Assembly: GCF_040581485.1 (NCBI RefSeq)
Contig: NC_090128.1
Coordinates: 2,356,001-2,420,000, forward strand
Length of the DNA stretch: 64,000 nucleotides
Source: Linepithema humile
Lineage: Eukaryota > Arthropoda > Insecta > Hymenoptera > Formicidae
Direction of reading: 5' to 3'
Shown: positions 40,351 to 53,543 of the stretch, one piece after another
How positions within the stretch are numbered: the stretch's first letter is position 1
Layout of the letters: every line of letters begins with the position of its first letter
Notes under the pieces: generated by a model
The model's database searches: none
Seen by the model: the letters and a program-made list of their open reading frames with translations, nothing else
What the model was told of the DNA's origin: nothing
Made by a program: the position numbers and the translations under genes

Positions 40351-43001
40351 TAACTAATCATTCATTAATAAATAATGAACAATGAATTATCGCAAAATAT
40401 ATTAATATATAAGAATATAATATTTTTTATCCACTATTTTCTTAAGCTATTCAATCAAAAATAAAATTGCACTCTCGCAATGCTTGATGAGAAATATTTT
40501 TACATATCCTGCTCATGTAATCTAAACACGTTCTTGCAACCATTCAAACGTTATAAAAGAATTGCTATTCAAAATAAATGCTGCGTTTATTTATATAAAC
40601 AATGCCTAACATACATTTGACAAATTGACACAAATACTTCAGCATTTTTTTCCAAATTTTGTGTTTGGATTGTTAGTTAAAGCGAATATTACATGCTCAA
40701 CAACTTGCAGCACACCCCATATTTTTTTTCAATTAAAATTTTGATGGAGCGTGCTGTTCGCGCTACTTTATCAGGCAAATTGCTATTTGCTGCAAATGTT
40801 GCGTGATATAAACGGATATCGTTCGCACGTATCTATCTAAATTCCAGCAGAAATATTTCTGAACACTTGAAAATAGTCAAAAGAATCTTCTCGTTGCTCG
40901 TTGACCTACTTCTAAATGTGCGTGATCGTTACCGGGTCTAATCACCGTTTCTTCGATTGATTATTTTTTTCTGATGGTATTTTGCACTGTATATGTTAGA
41001 GATGCAAAATATATCGAAGCTCGTGCAATATTTTCAAGTCGTAGATTTTGCTGACTAATTTGAAATTAACTCTGTTTTCTTTCTCTTTCCGTCTCACTTT
41101 TCAAATTTTTAATAACAAATATTTGGATGCAATTAAACTTGTAATAGCAAACCTGTTAAACTAAAGTTTATTTGCTATTAATTAATTTAAAAATGTGTTG
41201 TTTATTTACTCACACACTTCAAAGTTTAATTCATTTAATCTGTCTATGCCAATTATGTCAAATTCGAAATATCTCAAATTTTTTATATGAAATATCTCGT
41301 CAAATAAATTTTCCATAAAATGTTTATTAAACAAGAATCAGCTTTGCATTTGTCAAATAATCAAATAATTAAGAAAAAATACGCGGATTTGATGAAAAGT
41401 ATTGCAACATATCGCAGCGTTACAGAGCTCGGAATATTTTTCGAAACACGTTTTCAGAGACTTAAAAGGGTTAAATCGACGTAACTTCGCGGGGAGATCC
41501 AAGAGAAAAAGTTGACCGATATACATATTCGCGCACAGAATTTCATTGAGCGCGCACGTCGCCACGCTGTATCCACCCTACATCTGTGAGAAATGAAATC
41601 ACCGGTGAAATAGAGGGCAAAATGACGCGGGGATATTGCGCCGCACGTGCGAATCGCGCGGGCCGCTGAAAAATACCCGGCTCGGTTTTATGAGACGCCC
41701 AGAAAGAAGCTGAGCGAAGGCCGTCTCATATTGTTTCCAAGATTTACCAAAGACGCAATCTCTGTCGCGTCCGATTTAACGCGTCCTTCTCCGTCCCGAT
41801 CCCTTCGATTCGCCGGTCGAACGGGCACGTTTCTCCGTGTGCAAAAGGATTTTTATAAGCACGCGGCATAATGAAGGAACATTCTCTGCGAATCAAAGGT
41901 ACACTCGATATAAGAATACGATAAAAGCTCTTCGCTTTCGCGTAACATCAAAGATCTGATGACGCGCGGAATTCCTTTGTAACTGCTTTGTATCTGGAAT
42001 CTCCGTGCGTTCGCTTGATATACGGAAAGTGCCCTAAAGCTCGTGTTATATGACACGTCGCACGTGCGCCGAAGAATGTACGTGCTCCTAATGATACGTG
42101 ACCCTTAACGCTTATAATGATATAGAGCATTGTTACAGAAACTATATGGAGATTAGGTGCAGTAAGTGGATTCTCAAAGGAATTCTCAAATAAATTGGAC
42201 AGGGAAATCTGGCTAAAGATTCTGCTTTTTTTTTCTTTTGAAGATTTCAATAAAATCAAATACAATTTTTTCACCCTACGTAATATACTTAATTAAATTC
42301 TAATTCGTATTAATAAAAACAACTGTAAATTTTAAGATTTTTCTGTAACAATAAACTATTAATTAAAAGATTCAAATTTAATAGAAAATTAGTTTTCAAC
42401 TTTCAATTTGTGAAATGTGATAAAATAATTTATCAATCTCTACTATTGAATATTAAAATGCAAATCGAAATCAAATGATAGATTGTCGTTTTTCGAATGC
42501 AATCTTTCTAATAGAATCGTTCTATTATTGATATGTTTCCATTACATCTGTAATATGATATCGGCATACATAAATAATAGAATATATTATCCATGCAAGC
42601 CTATGAATGTAGCAGTATATCGGTATGTAATTTTTGTAATGTGATCCCTCATGTGCTCGCAGTGTACTCGTGATACGAGATAAATTAGGCAATTCGGAGT
42701 AATATATATTGCGCTAATCTACTTATTCGCGGCAAGCTTTACCGTGGCGAGTCAGTAACTAACAGCGACTCGTTCCCCGCATTCCTTGCAACGAGGAATA
42801 ATTTCACGCTTGGCAATGATCGAGTATTTGCGATCTCCTGACGCTCGAGCGGCGAGCTCGTGTAACTCGTGTAACTATCTGCAACTAAGTGCGTTACCAT
42901 CATTCAGTCCCTTCGTTTGATGTTGCCGGAATATATCGTGATATCAGTCCGCCCGTTGATTACTTATTAACTACGTCGTCGAAGTTGGACGTGACAATTT
43001 T

Positions 43002-43014
43002 CGAGAGAAAGAGA

Positions 43015-43059
<45 letters not shown>
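43002..43059. repeat. (GA)n microsatellite
   Basis: Nearly pure GA, about 28 units with one GGGA interruption. Confidence 0.96.
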
Positions 43060-43061
<2 letters not shown>

Positions 43062-43620
43062 CTATATATGAGCCGTTTGTTATTAATAAAATTTAAGTTT
43101 AATTAAATTAAGCAAAAACAACAGTTGATAAAAATTGTCGATTGAGTTATCTCAAAAGAACATTTTCTCTTTAATTAGCACGACATTCTGCAATCTCGTG
43201 TTTCAAACGCCGCTCAGATATGTTTTGCATTACTTATTTTTCTCCTTGTTTTTCTTTTAATTTAATTAAACTTAAATACTTTTACTTAAATCGACGAAAA
43301 GTGCCCCCCAGACATTTTCAAGGAAGAATATTCCCGCCTTAATTAATATAATATTTTATAATTCTAAACAGCTTTTCAGTACTACGCATTGCATTACTTG
43401 TTTTATTTTTTTCATCGCTGTGTTATTATAGCCGACTGTCGGCCGACCGGAACAGCAGCTCGTCCATATCGAATAAATTAATTACGGTCAAGCGAACATT
43501 CGTTCGGGCGAGAGTATTTTCGATATTCTTACACCTGGTCGATTGCTACTTCCTCGGCCGTTTGTTTATTGCTTTTTCTATCGTCAGAATTTATTCGCGA
43601 GTAAACGCCGCTTCGCTTAA

Positions 43621-43646
43621 CGCGCGCGCGCGCGCGCGCGCGCGCG
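43621..43646. repeat. (CG)13 dinucleotide tract
   Basis: Thirteen uninterrupted CG units in an AT-rich setting, a Z-DNA-prone sequence. Confidence 0.95.
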
Positions 43647-45086
43647 TCGGCTCAACGGATCACCATTACAATCGACATTTTCTATGTAGAACGAGAAAAT
43701 TGAGCAGGGTCGCTCGCGGCATATGTGCACATAGAATGTCTCCGAGTGTATCGAGTGTCCATTCGGCCATAGTTGCTTTGACACGAATTTACTATCGATT
43801 TTGCGAAACTTTATGCGATACGATCATTCATGGCATCTTCGAGTTTTCCACATTAATAAATTTCCATTCAAGCCTGCATTGAACGTTTATTGGAACAAGA
43901 TCTAACAAGACCTAATTAAGACACGTATCATTCCTCTTCTTTCAATAAAAATTCTATAATTCTAAAGAATATTAAAATACTCGTCGATTTGATTTTAGCT
44001 TCATTGGTCATGCACTCAAGATATTATGTCATAAAATAATAATGATCGCAACAATGGCAATTCTGGTAATTTGTAAAATATATAAACAAAGAGTTAGCTC
44101 TCTTGAAGCACGAATCTCTAAAGTAAGTGGTACAAAGCTGCGCTTGTCATACCTAAATTACACCACCACCGTTCTCTCTATTGCCGCAGTTAGTTCTTCA
44201 GCGCCCTCAAAGTGTGCTTGAGCACAGAGAGAATAATAGAAAGCAGACGGAGAGACACCAGAGTATCATTCGAAGAGAAGGATGCTATATTACGTTGGTT
44301 GCAATAGCATAATGAGAAACGCCATAAGTTACAACTGCAGCGCTACCTCGACAAATTAAGATAATAGGAGGTAATTCGTGAGTATTAAGTATCCAAGAAA
44401 ATATCAAAGCCAAATTTCTCGTAAACGTATAAAAATTCTGCATGACATTTTAAAAACAATATTGTCACTCAATCTTCCGTTCATCAACCACCAATTCGGA
44501 TTCATCAATTATATTTTTGTTTGCGAGAATTAAATAAATTTTCCGAAAAAATGTTTCAGCTCTCGAACGCGCGCAAAATGGTTTTTGAATTATGATACAA
44601 ATGTAGCTATAACAAAAAAAAATATATAAAAAATACAAAAGGTTAAAAAGTTCGTGCAATATTAATCATAAAGTTGTAAACTGGAAATAGGTCGTAGTAT
44701 AAATTTGCATTTAGAAAAAGTTGTACATTAAGAAAGAGACAAAGAAGAAGTGAGAAGAAAAAAGGAAGAAATGCTAGCGTACAATACGTTCGGAATATAA
44801 AAGTCAGTATTGATTTCCACATCTTTTAATCTGCCGATATTGAAATTCAGAAGTGTCCATCATTACTCTTGTCCGGGTATCCGGGACAAACCAGAACTCG
44901 CGCTAACAGGCTGCTATTGACATATTCTGCTCTACAATCGCGTTCGAAACTAATTAGTGCCTCGTCTGCTAAAGCCACGAGACCGTAACCTATCCCTTTT
45001 CACCTGCCTGCCGCGTTCACCGAATTTGCCGCCGTTACGTTGATGTATGCATGCATTCAGTACGTCAGAGAAAGAAGAATAGAACA

Positions 45087-45090
<4 letters not shown>

Positions 45091-45137
<47 letters not shown>

Positions 45138-45176
45138 GGGAGAGAGAGGGAGAGAGAGTGAGAGAGAGCGAGAGGG
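45091..45176. repeat. (GA)n microsatellite, interrupted
   Basis: About 20 pure GA units followed by GGAA/GGGA/GTGA-interrupted units. The Ser/Leu-rich open frames on the opposite strand are artefacts of this repeat. Confidence 0.96.
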
Positions 45177-45823
45177 ATGAAGAGAACAAGATAGGATCTC
45201 TCGTTTGTCAAGCCGGTACAATTAAACGCTCCGTCGAAAGCCGACGATTCCCGTAACACCTTTTTTCCTCCGGGATGCAACGGGATGTCGCTCCTAATTA
45301 ACGCTCGTCAGCCGAAATTCCGGTCGACGGAAATTCGAGACACGCGCGCGAGGGTTTTTTCAAAACCCGTTGTGCTTTTCGGATGACGCGTTTCGCCGCG
45401 CAGAACGTATAACTGTTATGATCGAATTGCGCGACGCAATCTGCGAGTGAGCACAGAAAAAGGCTTTAACTCCGTTGCCGTTTAATCCTTCAATCCTTAT
45501 AGTAATAAAACTTTCCTTATCGCGGGGATTATCTTATCCACAACTCATCCCATCTCTCCAAGATATCTCCCCCCACACGTACAAACAATTTCAGATTGCG
45601 AATAATCTAAAATTAAATCATTTAATTAAAGAAAAATGAGACCTATTTAATAATTCTCGAAATAAAGTGGAGGATTTTTAAATTCATTGTGACGCACGAC
45701 CCTGTTCGTCGCGACAGTGCAATCGTGTCGCAGAAATGTAATAAAATGCGGGTTTAACGCCGATGCAGGAGGATAGGGGATTTAAAAAAAACCTTCTTTT
45801 TGTTACAAACAGGCGCAATCTGT

Positions 45824-45836
45824 CCCCCCCCCCCCC
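45824..45836. repeat. Poly-C tract
   Basis: 13 C without interruption, which is rare in this AT-rich window. Confidence 0.95.
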
Positions 45837-46631
45837 TGGTAGCCAATTGGATAGAATAAATTAAATATTGCCGGTCGCCAGAACGCAACGGAGTTCGCTC
45901 CCGCGTAATCGGTTCTCGTTAAGACCAGCCTAGCAATTTGTTGACAAAAACTGTTTGACAGCAGTTATTTCTGCTTCCAATTTAAATCGTCTGTTTCATT
46001 TACAAAGCAATTATTTGGAGAATCCTATTTATCGACTGATTTATCGCCCACCAGTAGTGTTAAAAAAATAATCACTCACTTGGTTCTGCCGAAAAACATA
46101 ATATGCATCGAACTGTAAAAATAATTAAGGCCTCGAAAGTTCACTGGTGAAAAAAAGATGCAGCTATATATACAGATGTGCAGTTTATACAATAATTTAA
46201 AAGTATCTTCTACAATAAAAAAAAAAAGAGCTCTGTAAGTTAGCACCAGGCTGCATACATATGGAAGAAAGTGGCGCTTCCTCGCACCAATCTGCGTAAA
46301 AGAGTGGCGTTGTAAACTCGGCAGTCTTTTCCCACCTTTCTCTCGCTCTCCTTGACTTTTTTTCTTCCTATAAAAATTCATGTACCCGATGAATCAAGCG
46401 CACGTTTCGCACGATGAAGTACCCGGTCACTTCGTGACTCGCGCATCGTCGAGCTGAATCCACGATAAGCGCAATCCCTTTTCTAGGCTGATCGAATTTC
46501 CGAAACGTTTCTATCACTACTCTTACGAGTCCATTAGGTCGCCGGAACGACGACAGGAAATCGCACGCGGCGCCGTAGGAATCGAATTTCGGAAATCCAT
46601 CGAAACTCTCTTTCTCTTCCTCTCATCCTTC

Positions 46632-46659
46632 CTCCCCCTCTCTCCCTCTCTCTCTCTCT
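46632..46659. repeat. (CT)n microsatellite
   Basis: CT repeat within a longer pyrimidine tract starting near 46608. Confidence 0.9.
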
Positions 46660-47470
46660 GTGCACAGTTGCCTCTAACATAATAATGGGTGACACGATTG
46701 ACGAACATTGTGCCGAGTTCGAAATTTTTCCGAATGTGACACGAAGTACAACGATGTCCCTTATTTCGCGATTTGCATAATTCATGTCGGCTTTACATAA
46801 TTTTTCCCGCAAAAAGAGCTCACCGCGGCTCGTATTATCCTAAGTAAGCACGGAAAAGTTGAATTTTGCCCTCAAGAATTGTGTTCGAGAGCAAGATTGC
46901 TTTTATAGCAAGATTTCTCGGATGATGATGCGTGCGTACGCTGCACCGCGCATTAACATTTCGCGAAAGCTAGCGTATTTTAATAAATGCACACTGGTAC
47001 AATTAGGTAATAATTGCAAGTATCCATTATCATACTTATCGCAGTTATCGAGTACTCGATTTCTCCCTAACTCGATTCGCTCCTTCCCGTCCGTCACACA
47101 TCCAGAGTTAATTTGACGGGAATTAATATTGATCTGTGTAACTCTAACTATCGCGCGAACACTCGGCGTGCATATTCAATAATTGATAAAACACCAATTA
47201 TCTTCCACTGTGTTAATGGCAGTGATGCGCAGTATATAACAAGTTGTAATGAGTTGTCAAAAGTTGCAATTGTGGCCGTGCACATATACGTACACATATG
47301 TGAACTGAAGGAAGGCCCAATTGCACGGGTAAAGCGTGGAAAATCCGGAGAACGGAGTAACAACGGAGTCACGTACCTTTTAAACGAGCTTCCAATTACT
47401 TTTACGGAAACTCGGAAGCCTCAGCTTGTAGTTTCGATCGAGTTTATTCGAGCGCGAAATACCTGACTCG

Positions 47471-47896
47471 TACAGGGTGTTTCAAAAATGTTTGACCGGA
47501 TTTTATCATTTTATTAATTTACTAATCGTGATGACAAAAAAAAAAATATACCGTGTAACGTATAGTTCTTGAAAGACAAAAAGAACTGTAGACTTCTGCA
47601 AGCGTTCTTTTAAAAAATTTAACAATTTATTAAAGTTGCATATCTCGTATCGTTATTCAGCATTTATGATGGATTTCATTCCATTATCGCATCCGAGGAA
47701 TGTCAATCGATATTCATATGTTTGACAGTTTTAATGTTAGAATCCTCTTACATATCATTTCCGATATTTGTAATTCGGAAAAAATCGTATCTATTCGCGG
47801 ATCTACACGTTTGTGTAATATTTTCTTATCAATATAATTAATAAAATACGCATAAAAAAAGGTAAAATAGAGTCAAACACTTTAGGAACACCCTAT
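47471..47896. mobile_element. Tc1/mariner-like MITE (TA-flanked, CAGGGTGTT termini)
   Basis: The left end TACAGGGTGTTTCAAAAATG followed by TTTGACC matches the inverted right end (TATAGGGTGTTCCTAAAGTG then TTTGAC), about 5 differences in 25 bp. Both ends abut TA, consistent with TA target duplication. 426 bp, no transposase ORF, so non-autonomous. Confidence 0.7.
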
Positions 47897-48123
47897 AGAC
47901 AGGACGCAAACGCGTTATCAACGAAAAAGCTTTTCTTTCTCTCTCTCTTTCTTGAAGTTTTATAATTTAAGAAGAGTGCATATTGTTCAACAAGCATAAC
48001 AATCAGACATAGCAATCTGAATAGATGCGTAGACACAAGATGCGCAGTATATATCACAATGCATACTGTGTATCGTAATATGCAATTTATTATTATAATG
48101 AAATATTATTATAAATATGTACG

Positions 48124-48700
48124 TACGCTATCGACAGTCACTTAGTGCTCAGAGCCATTATTCTCTTTTATGAAAGGTTTATTCACACATGAATGGCTGC
48201 ATTCCGCGTGTCTTCGGGCGTTATAACTGTCTGGTTAATAATTACAGAAGTTAGTTGGCAAGTTAATTAGTTTATTAATGTTGATAAAGTAATTATTGCT
48301 GTCTCAAATATACATATATAAATAGACAATACATGGCTCTTTAATTAAGGGCTCTCACAATAATTATATATATATATATATAGTATGTATGTATATATGT
48401 ATGTATGTATGTATGTATAAATGTATGAATGTATGTATGTATGTATGTATGTATATATACACACACAATAACTAACTGTTATAAGAGCCGTTTATTATTT
48501 ATTTATATATCTACATTTGAGAAAGCTGCAATAACTGCTTCACCATTAATAAATTAATTAACTTGCCAACTAACTTCTGTAATTATTAACCAGATAGTTA
48601 TAACGCCTGAAGACACGCGGAATGCAGCCATTCATGCATGAACGGACCTTTAATAAAAGAGAATAATGGCTCTGAACATTAAGTGACTATCGATAGCGTA
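48124..48700. mobile_element. 577-bp near-palindromic foldback element
   Basis: The outer ends TACGCTATCGACAGTCACTT and its inverted partner (TACGCTATCGATAGTCACTT) open two arms of roughly 240 bp. They match closely, including GAATGGCTGCATTCCGCGTG and TAATTACAGAAGTTAGTTGG inverted in the second arm. The centre is a TA/TATG/CA microsatellite (48,364-48,467). There is no ORF. The whole element would fold into one long hairpin. Confidence 0.85.
48364..48467. repeat. TA/TATG/CA microsatellite at the foldback centre
   Basis: Imperfect (TA)n, then (TATG)n, then (AC)n, lying at the loop of the 48,124-48,700 element. The repeats probably expanded after insertion. Confidence 0.95.
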
Positions 48701-51538
48701 TGCTGAAGTACATCGTGCCATAACTGCGATATCACACGCAGAAGTGAAGCATCAATATGAGGTGCGAGAGTTCATGAAGTGAGCGAAAGAATGACAGGCT
48801 CGCGACTCCATTAAATATTCATAGGGCTCACCGTTGGGAAATTGGCACGTGAGGGACACATAGGTGACGAAAAGCCGCGTTTGTAACCTGTTCTAATCAC
48901 GACCGATATCCAGCAGCGACAACAATGCATAATGCATGTGTCGGACATATGTTAGCGAGAGCGAGTACTTTAAGATAAATATATAGATCACTATGCTGTT
49001 TACTGAAACGTAGATTGTATTTTGCGATAAAAAAATACAAACGCTCTCACGGGATTTCAATTTTTCGATAAAAGAAATTTTTGTTTTACGATGAAACGTA
49101 ATATTTTATTCAACATATTTCCAACATAGGATTGTTCAAATACTATTTAATTTTACTAAATAATTTTCAAACATTGAAAATTAAAAAGTAATATTCAAAA
49201 AAACTTGAAAATAAAATAAAATTCAAAAAATGTTTTAAATAATTACTGCTAACATAAAAAGCCAAGTATAGTAAAATAATAGATAAGACATATTCTTCAC
49301 GAATCCAAATATCTAAAGATGGAAGCTAGATTTCACGGTGAAAACAATCGGGAAAGAAATAGTGAAGATAAATGAAGTATACAAGTAGCCGGCACTTCAA
49401 TTGATCGAATAAATTCATTTTATTGCTCGTGTGAGACATACACGGGGAGTAAAATCTGTCTGCACGCGCTTTCAATCGGATTTACAACTGCGACATTCGA
49501 ATTTATGAATGGTTACATGTCGTTCTGCCAATTGATAAATCGTCGACTAAACATTAGATGAGAATATAGTAAAATTGTTTGCGATAAGTAACGACAATAT
49601 TAAATAAGAAAAATTTTCCCTAGAGAAAAATGGAAAATTCGCTGCTTCAATTAATAAAAATGCTATATATTAAAAATTAAATGATGACTAGAGATTATTA
49701 TTTATAAAATTTTTAATATCTTAACGAATAAGATTATATTGGAAACTGAGAAGAATTTTTATAAATATTGCAAGCGCCATACAAAAACAAAACACGCACT
49801 ACTAAGTTATTTTAATATTCTACAGCCTGTCATAAGATAAACAAATAAGGATATTTCTGTCTGTCAGCTAATCTAAGCCCACGTAATCGCCGATAAAAGC
49901 AGTAGCCTATATATTCCTCGATTTGCCACTTACATATTTATAACCACTCCTTTCCTGCATCGATTTAATGAAATTCCCGCGTTGTACAATCGGTGCAGCG
50001 CGGCGATCGATAGCGGCTCTCTAACCGTACCATGAAATATAACGATTTGACGTGACTGCGAGCGTTGCCTTCTCTCTTCTTACAATAGTATGCAAAAATC
50101 TTGCGACTGAAGTTGATTTGACTTGGAAATATCGCGCGTTAACCTTAAAATCGCCGCGTTCGATCCCGCATTGAATAATTAGTTTGCGCCCTCAAACATC
50201 GTAAAGCTCAGCAGCCGAGTCCAGATAACAGATATTTTCAGATTACCATGATAATCTGACTTGAGGGTAATCCGCGGAGTTTATGCTAGGATTACATCGC
50301 GAGTAAAGTACGATAATGTATGCATTATTTTGCATACATACAGCTGCATTTATCATCTCATACTTACAAAGTAGATTTCCACTGAGACTCCATACGAACT
50401 AAGCCGTATCCAGTCAGTTTTAATGAGTGTCTACTACTTCCATTTAACTGTGTAGATGAAAGTAATTAATTATCGAGTGAAGCTGAAGCAAATAGAATTC
50501 CCCGCATTAATCTTTAAGCGTCACTCTCTCCAGTGTTGTTTTCTTTTATCTTAAATTCTATGCATTCTATATATTCTACGTATTCTATGTATATTTGATG
50601 TGTATATCTTATACAAAGCGCTTTGAATGAAACAATGACGGAAAAGCGAATGTGGCTCAAAGGACGAAGAAACTGCTTTGCGGGCTCGTTCATGCTTTAA
50701 AGTTATACGCGCACGCTGAGCCGCCGGGAAAACAGCGCGGCCCTGCCGGCAATGCGTTTGCGAGTGTGTGTATGTGTGTGCGTGTGTATGTAACGTATTC
50801 GTAAACCCCGAAGACCGCCGTAATTGCGCACGCCACACGTCGGAGGAGAGCGATCGGTATAAGCTGCATACCGCGTCTATACATACGTAATTCCGGAACC
50901 GGCGCGCCCAATGGCATAAGCCGCAGCACGAGACCGCAAACCGCGAAAATATGTCAGTGCTGATAATGAGCTTATGTCCTGCCTGCTCGCCGCGCCCGGG
51001 CAACATAATTTCCCAAACTCGGCGGATAACACGGCGATACACAGCGAGGTAATGTTATTTAATAGACTGATGACTGACATCCGTCAACGCTTAAAGGGAT
51101 CACGGCCTAGTTAACGCTGTCGTAGCCTAACCGCCTCGATTTGCATCTGCCAGTTTGGTGCAACAATTTGCGCCGCGCTTTGCGATGAGACCGCGAGAAT
51201 TAAATGATTCAAACTGCACATCCGTGAATTATAAAATAAGCTGTTTATCGAGGAAAAAAAATATACAAATTGAATGTTAGCGAAATATTTCAATTAATTT
51301 TATCCCTCAGTTAATTAATCTTAAAATATTCATAAACCTCGCAGTTTATTAACATATAATTATTTGTTTTAGGAAAATTGCGCAATATCAGCATATTCCA
51401 CCTTGCATTAGTGGATTAAAATGGAAAAGGCAAACGCGCGTGGAACATTATTTAAATTTCAATCTCTGTGTGTAATTAGAGCAAGATCGAGATTAGAGAT
51501 AAGGTAGATATAACTTTCAATCATTTCAAGTTACACAT

Positions 51539-51572
51539 TTCTCTTTCTCTCTTTCTCTCTCTCTCTCTCTCT
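51539..51572. repeat. (CT)n microsatellite
   Basis: CT repeat with CTTT units, followed by CTATCTATTTATC. Confidence 0.9.
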
Positions 51573-53523
51573 ATCTATTTATCTCTCAACATCTCACAGT
51601 TACTCGAACGTAACCTACCCAGGAAAGGTAGGACGTACTACTAGAGCTACAAAGTTTGTCTTGAATAAATACAAAAGAGAGAATATTAGAAAAGTTGCGA
51701 CCATTTATAACACCACCGATTTAAGTATTCCTCGTTCCCATCTTCTTCCGTCTGCCATCGTAATTACACGACATTCTCTCTCTCCTTTGGGCTTTTTATA
51801 AAGTTCTACATTTTAAGAGCGCCGCAGCCGTATGCACGGATGAAGTTTTTAAGAGGATAATGTACCGCGCACCATAGATATGCCGCGGGGAAACTCTCTT
51901 CTGTGTGCCTCCGAAAGGAAACTCTCTCGAAAGATTTAGAGAAATTCAATCCGCGGAAGAAAATTGCACGGATACTTGCATTATAATATAGCGAGATGAG
52001 AACTCCGGGCGGCATGTGTTCGCTCGGACAGACAGAATACTATGCCATTTGAAATTACAGCTTGAAAAGGGCAGATTGGATAACAATTCGCTGGTTTAAA
52101 ATATAACGCTTTATTAAAGTGCATATCTTTGTGTGCGATAGCGAAAAAAAAAAAAAAGTATTAAAGCAAATTGTTATTTTTCAGTAAAATTTATATCCAT
52201 CAAAGGCTATTCGATACAATCTGTATTCTCATTGATATCCTGTAACATTTCTCTGTTTAAAAAAAAAAGAAAAATATCAAGCGTTTGTCAACAATGGAGA
52301 GAAAACGAATACTTTGTGACTCTGCAATTCAATCCTTTAACAATCGTGCTGCAGCAAATTGGAAAGCATTCTTTAAAAATGTATACTCGCAAACGACATT
52401 CTAATGAAAGTCTCGCAAAATCTGACTCGCGCATGGATTTTCTGAAATAAATACCTCTCTTCGGAAAGGAGAAAAAAAAATAACCAGGCCTTGATACAAA
52501 CAAGAATGCCACGCCAGAAAGAAATAAGATCACGTTGACGTCGCACGTGGATCTCGTTGTTTTTATTATCTTTAATATCAAGGCGCGCGCGCGCGAATGA
52601 GTTCCCATTGTTATTTTCCTCTCGCATCAATCTCTTGTTAGCCTCGCGCAGAGCCGGCAACGGAAGAACCAAAAAGTGGAATGAGCTTTATTAAGTTCCC
52701 ACCCCGTCAATCGATCGAGCACGATACATTTGATAGCTGCAGTAATTCCACATCGGTACTCGCGATCGTAAAGGACGCGCCGAGCACTTGTAAAACTGAC
52801 GCGCTGACAGTGTTTTATTGCCACTACGGTGCATTTCATCAGATCGAAATAAACGTGTCCGATAATCGATCTCATCGCGAAGTGGATCGAATGACCGTTT
52901 CGCAGCGACGCAGCTGCGATTTGATTTCTCCGAGGGAGAACTGTTGTTAAGGTTAATTAAAATTAATTTCATTTCAGAGTGGCACATTCGCTTCGTCATT
53001 TATCATTTCAAAGTGAGATTTGTTTCAACGAATGAAATCCATCAAAATATCAAACAACGGGTTGGTCGTAAATGTCGATCCTGTAAAATTGGAATATTAC
53101 GGTGAAACAACGCCAAACGGAAATGAAACGTGTGTTAAAACAGCGAAACTAAATACACATATCCGAGGTAAAATCTCAACTGAAGCTCTGTTGCAAATAA
53201 ATTAGAGAGACAACTTTAATAAAGCACATTCAATATAAATATTATATATGCTCCCAGTAATATTTTTTTTATTCTTGCTGATTAATCAAGCGTTTTAATC
53301 AAGCGTTCGGAAATAAAATGACTTTGAAAACATCAATATTGTTTTATACATTCTCTTTTAAAATAACAGTCAAATAAAATACTTAAAATCTGATCAGAAA
53401 TTATTCGCGCAGGATCAAATCGCACAATTATCTGCGTTCATTCGTTATTATTTTTACAGATACTCGAACATTTCATAACAAAAGTAATAATTCCTCGCGA
53501 AACACAACACGGTCAGATTTATT

Positions 53524-53543
53524 CCCCCCCTCCCCCCCTCCCC
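53524..53543. repeat. C-rich tract
   Basis: Runs of 7, 7 and 4 C separated by single T. The minus strand is G-quadruplex-prone. Confidence 0.9.

Larger units (their letters stand above)
40351..47470. other. Non-coding stretch
   Basis: Holds a 10-bp stem hairpin at 41,142-41,180 (TAATAGCAAA/TTTGCTATTA), a GC-richer patch at about 41,560-42,080, and the GA, CG, poly-C and CT tracts listed separately. No supportable gene. Confidence 0.65.

Noticed and set aside
44950..45280. Ser/Leu-rich minus-strand frames
   Set aside because: These are translations of the GA microsatellite.
50150..50180. GTTCGATCC, resembling a tRNA T-loop
   Set aside because: The flanking bases do not form a T stem and no anticodon or acceptor stem is present.
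50551..51042. 163-codon minus-strand open frame
   Set aside because: It includes a Thr/His run from a GT microsatellite, has no domain, and several frames are open at once because of local GC.
37093..52711. Shared GCTTTATTAAG(C/T)TCCC at 37,093 and 52,685
   Set aside because: A 16-mer pair with one mismatch is expected many times by chance in 64 kb.
52978..53012. 35-nt segment with a TTTCATTTCAG acceptor and AAA|GTGAGA donor
   Set aside because: The donor is weak and no partner exon was found; this is at the level expected by chance.
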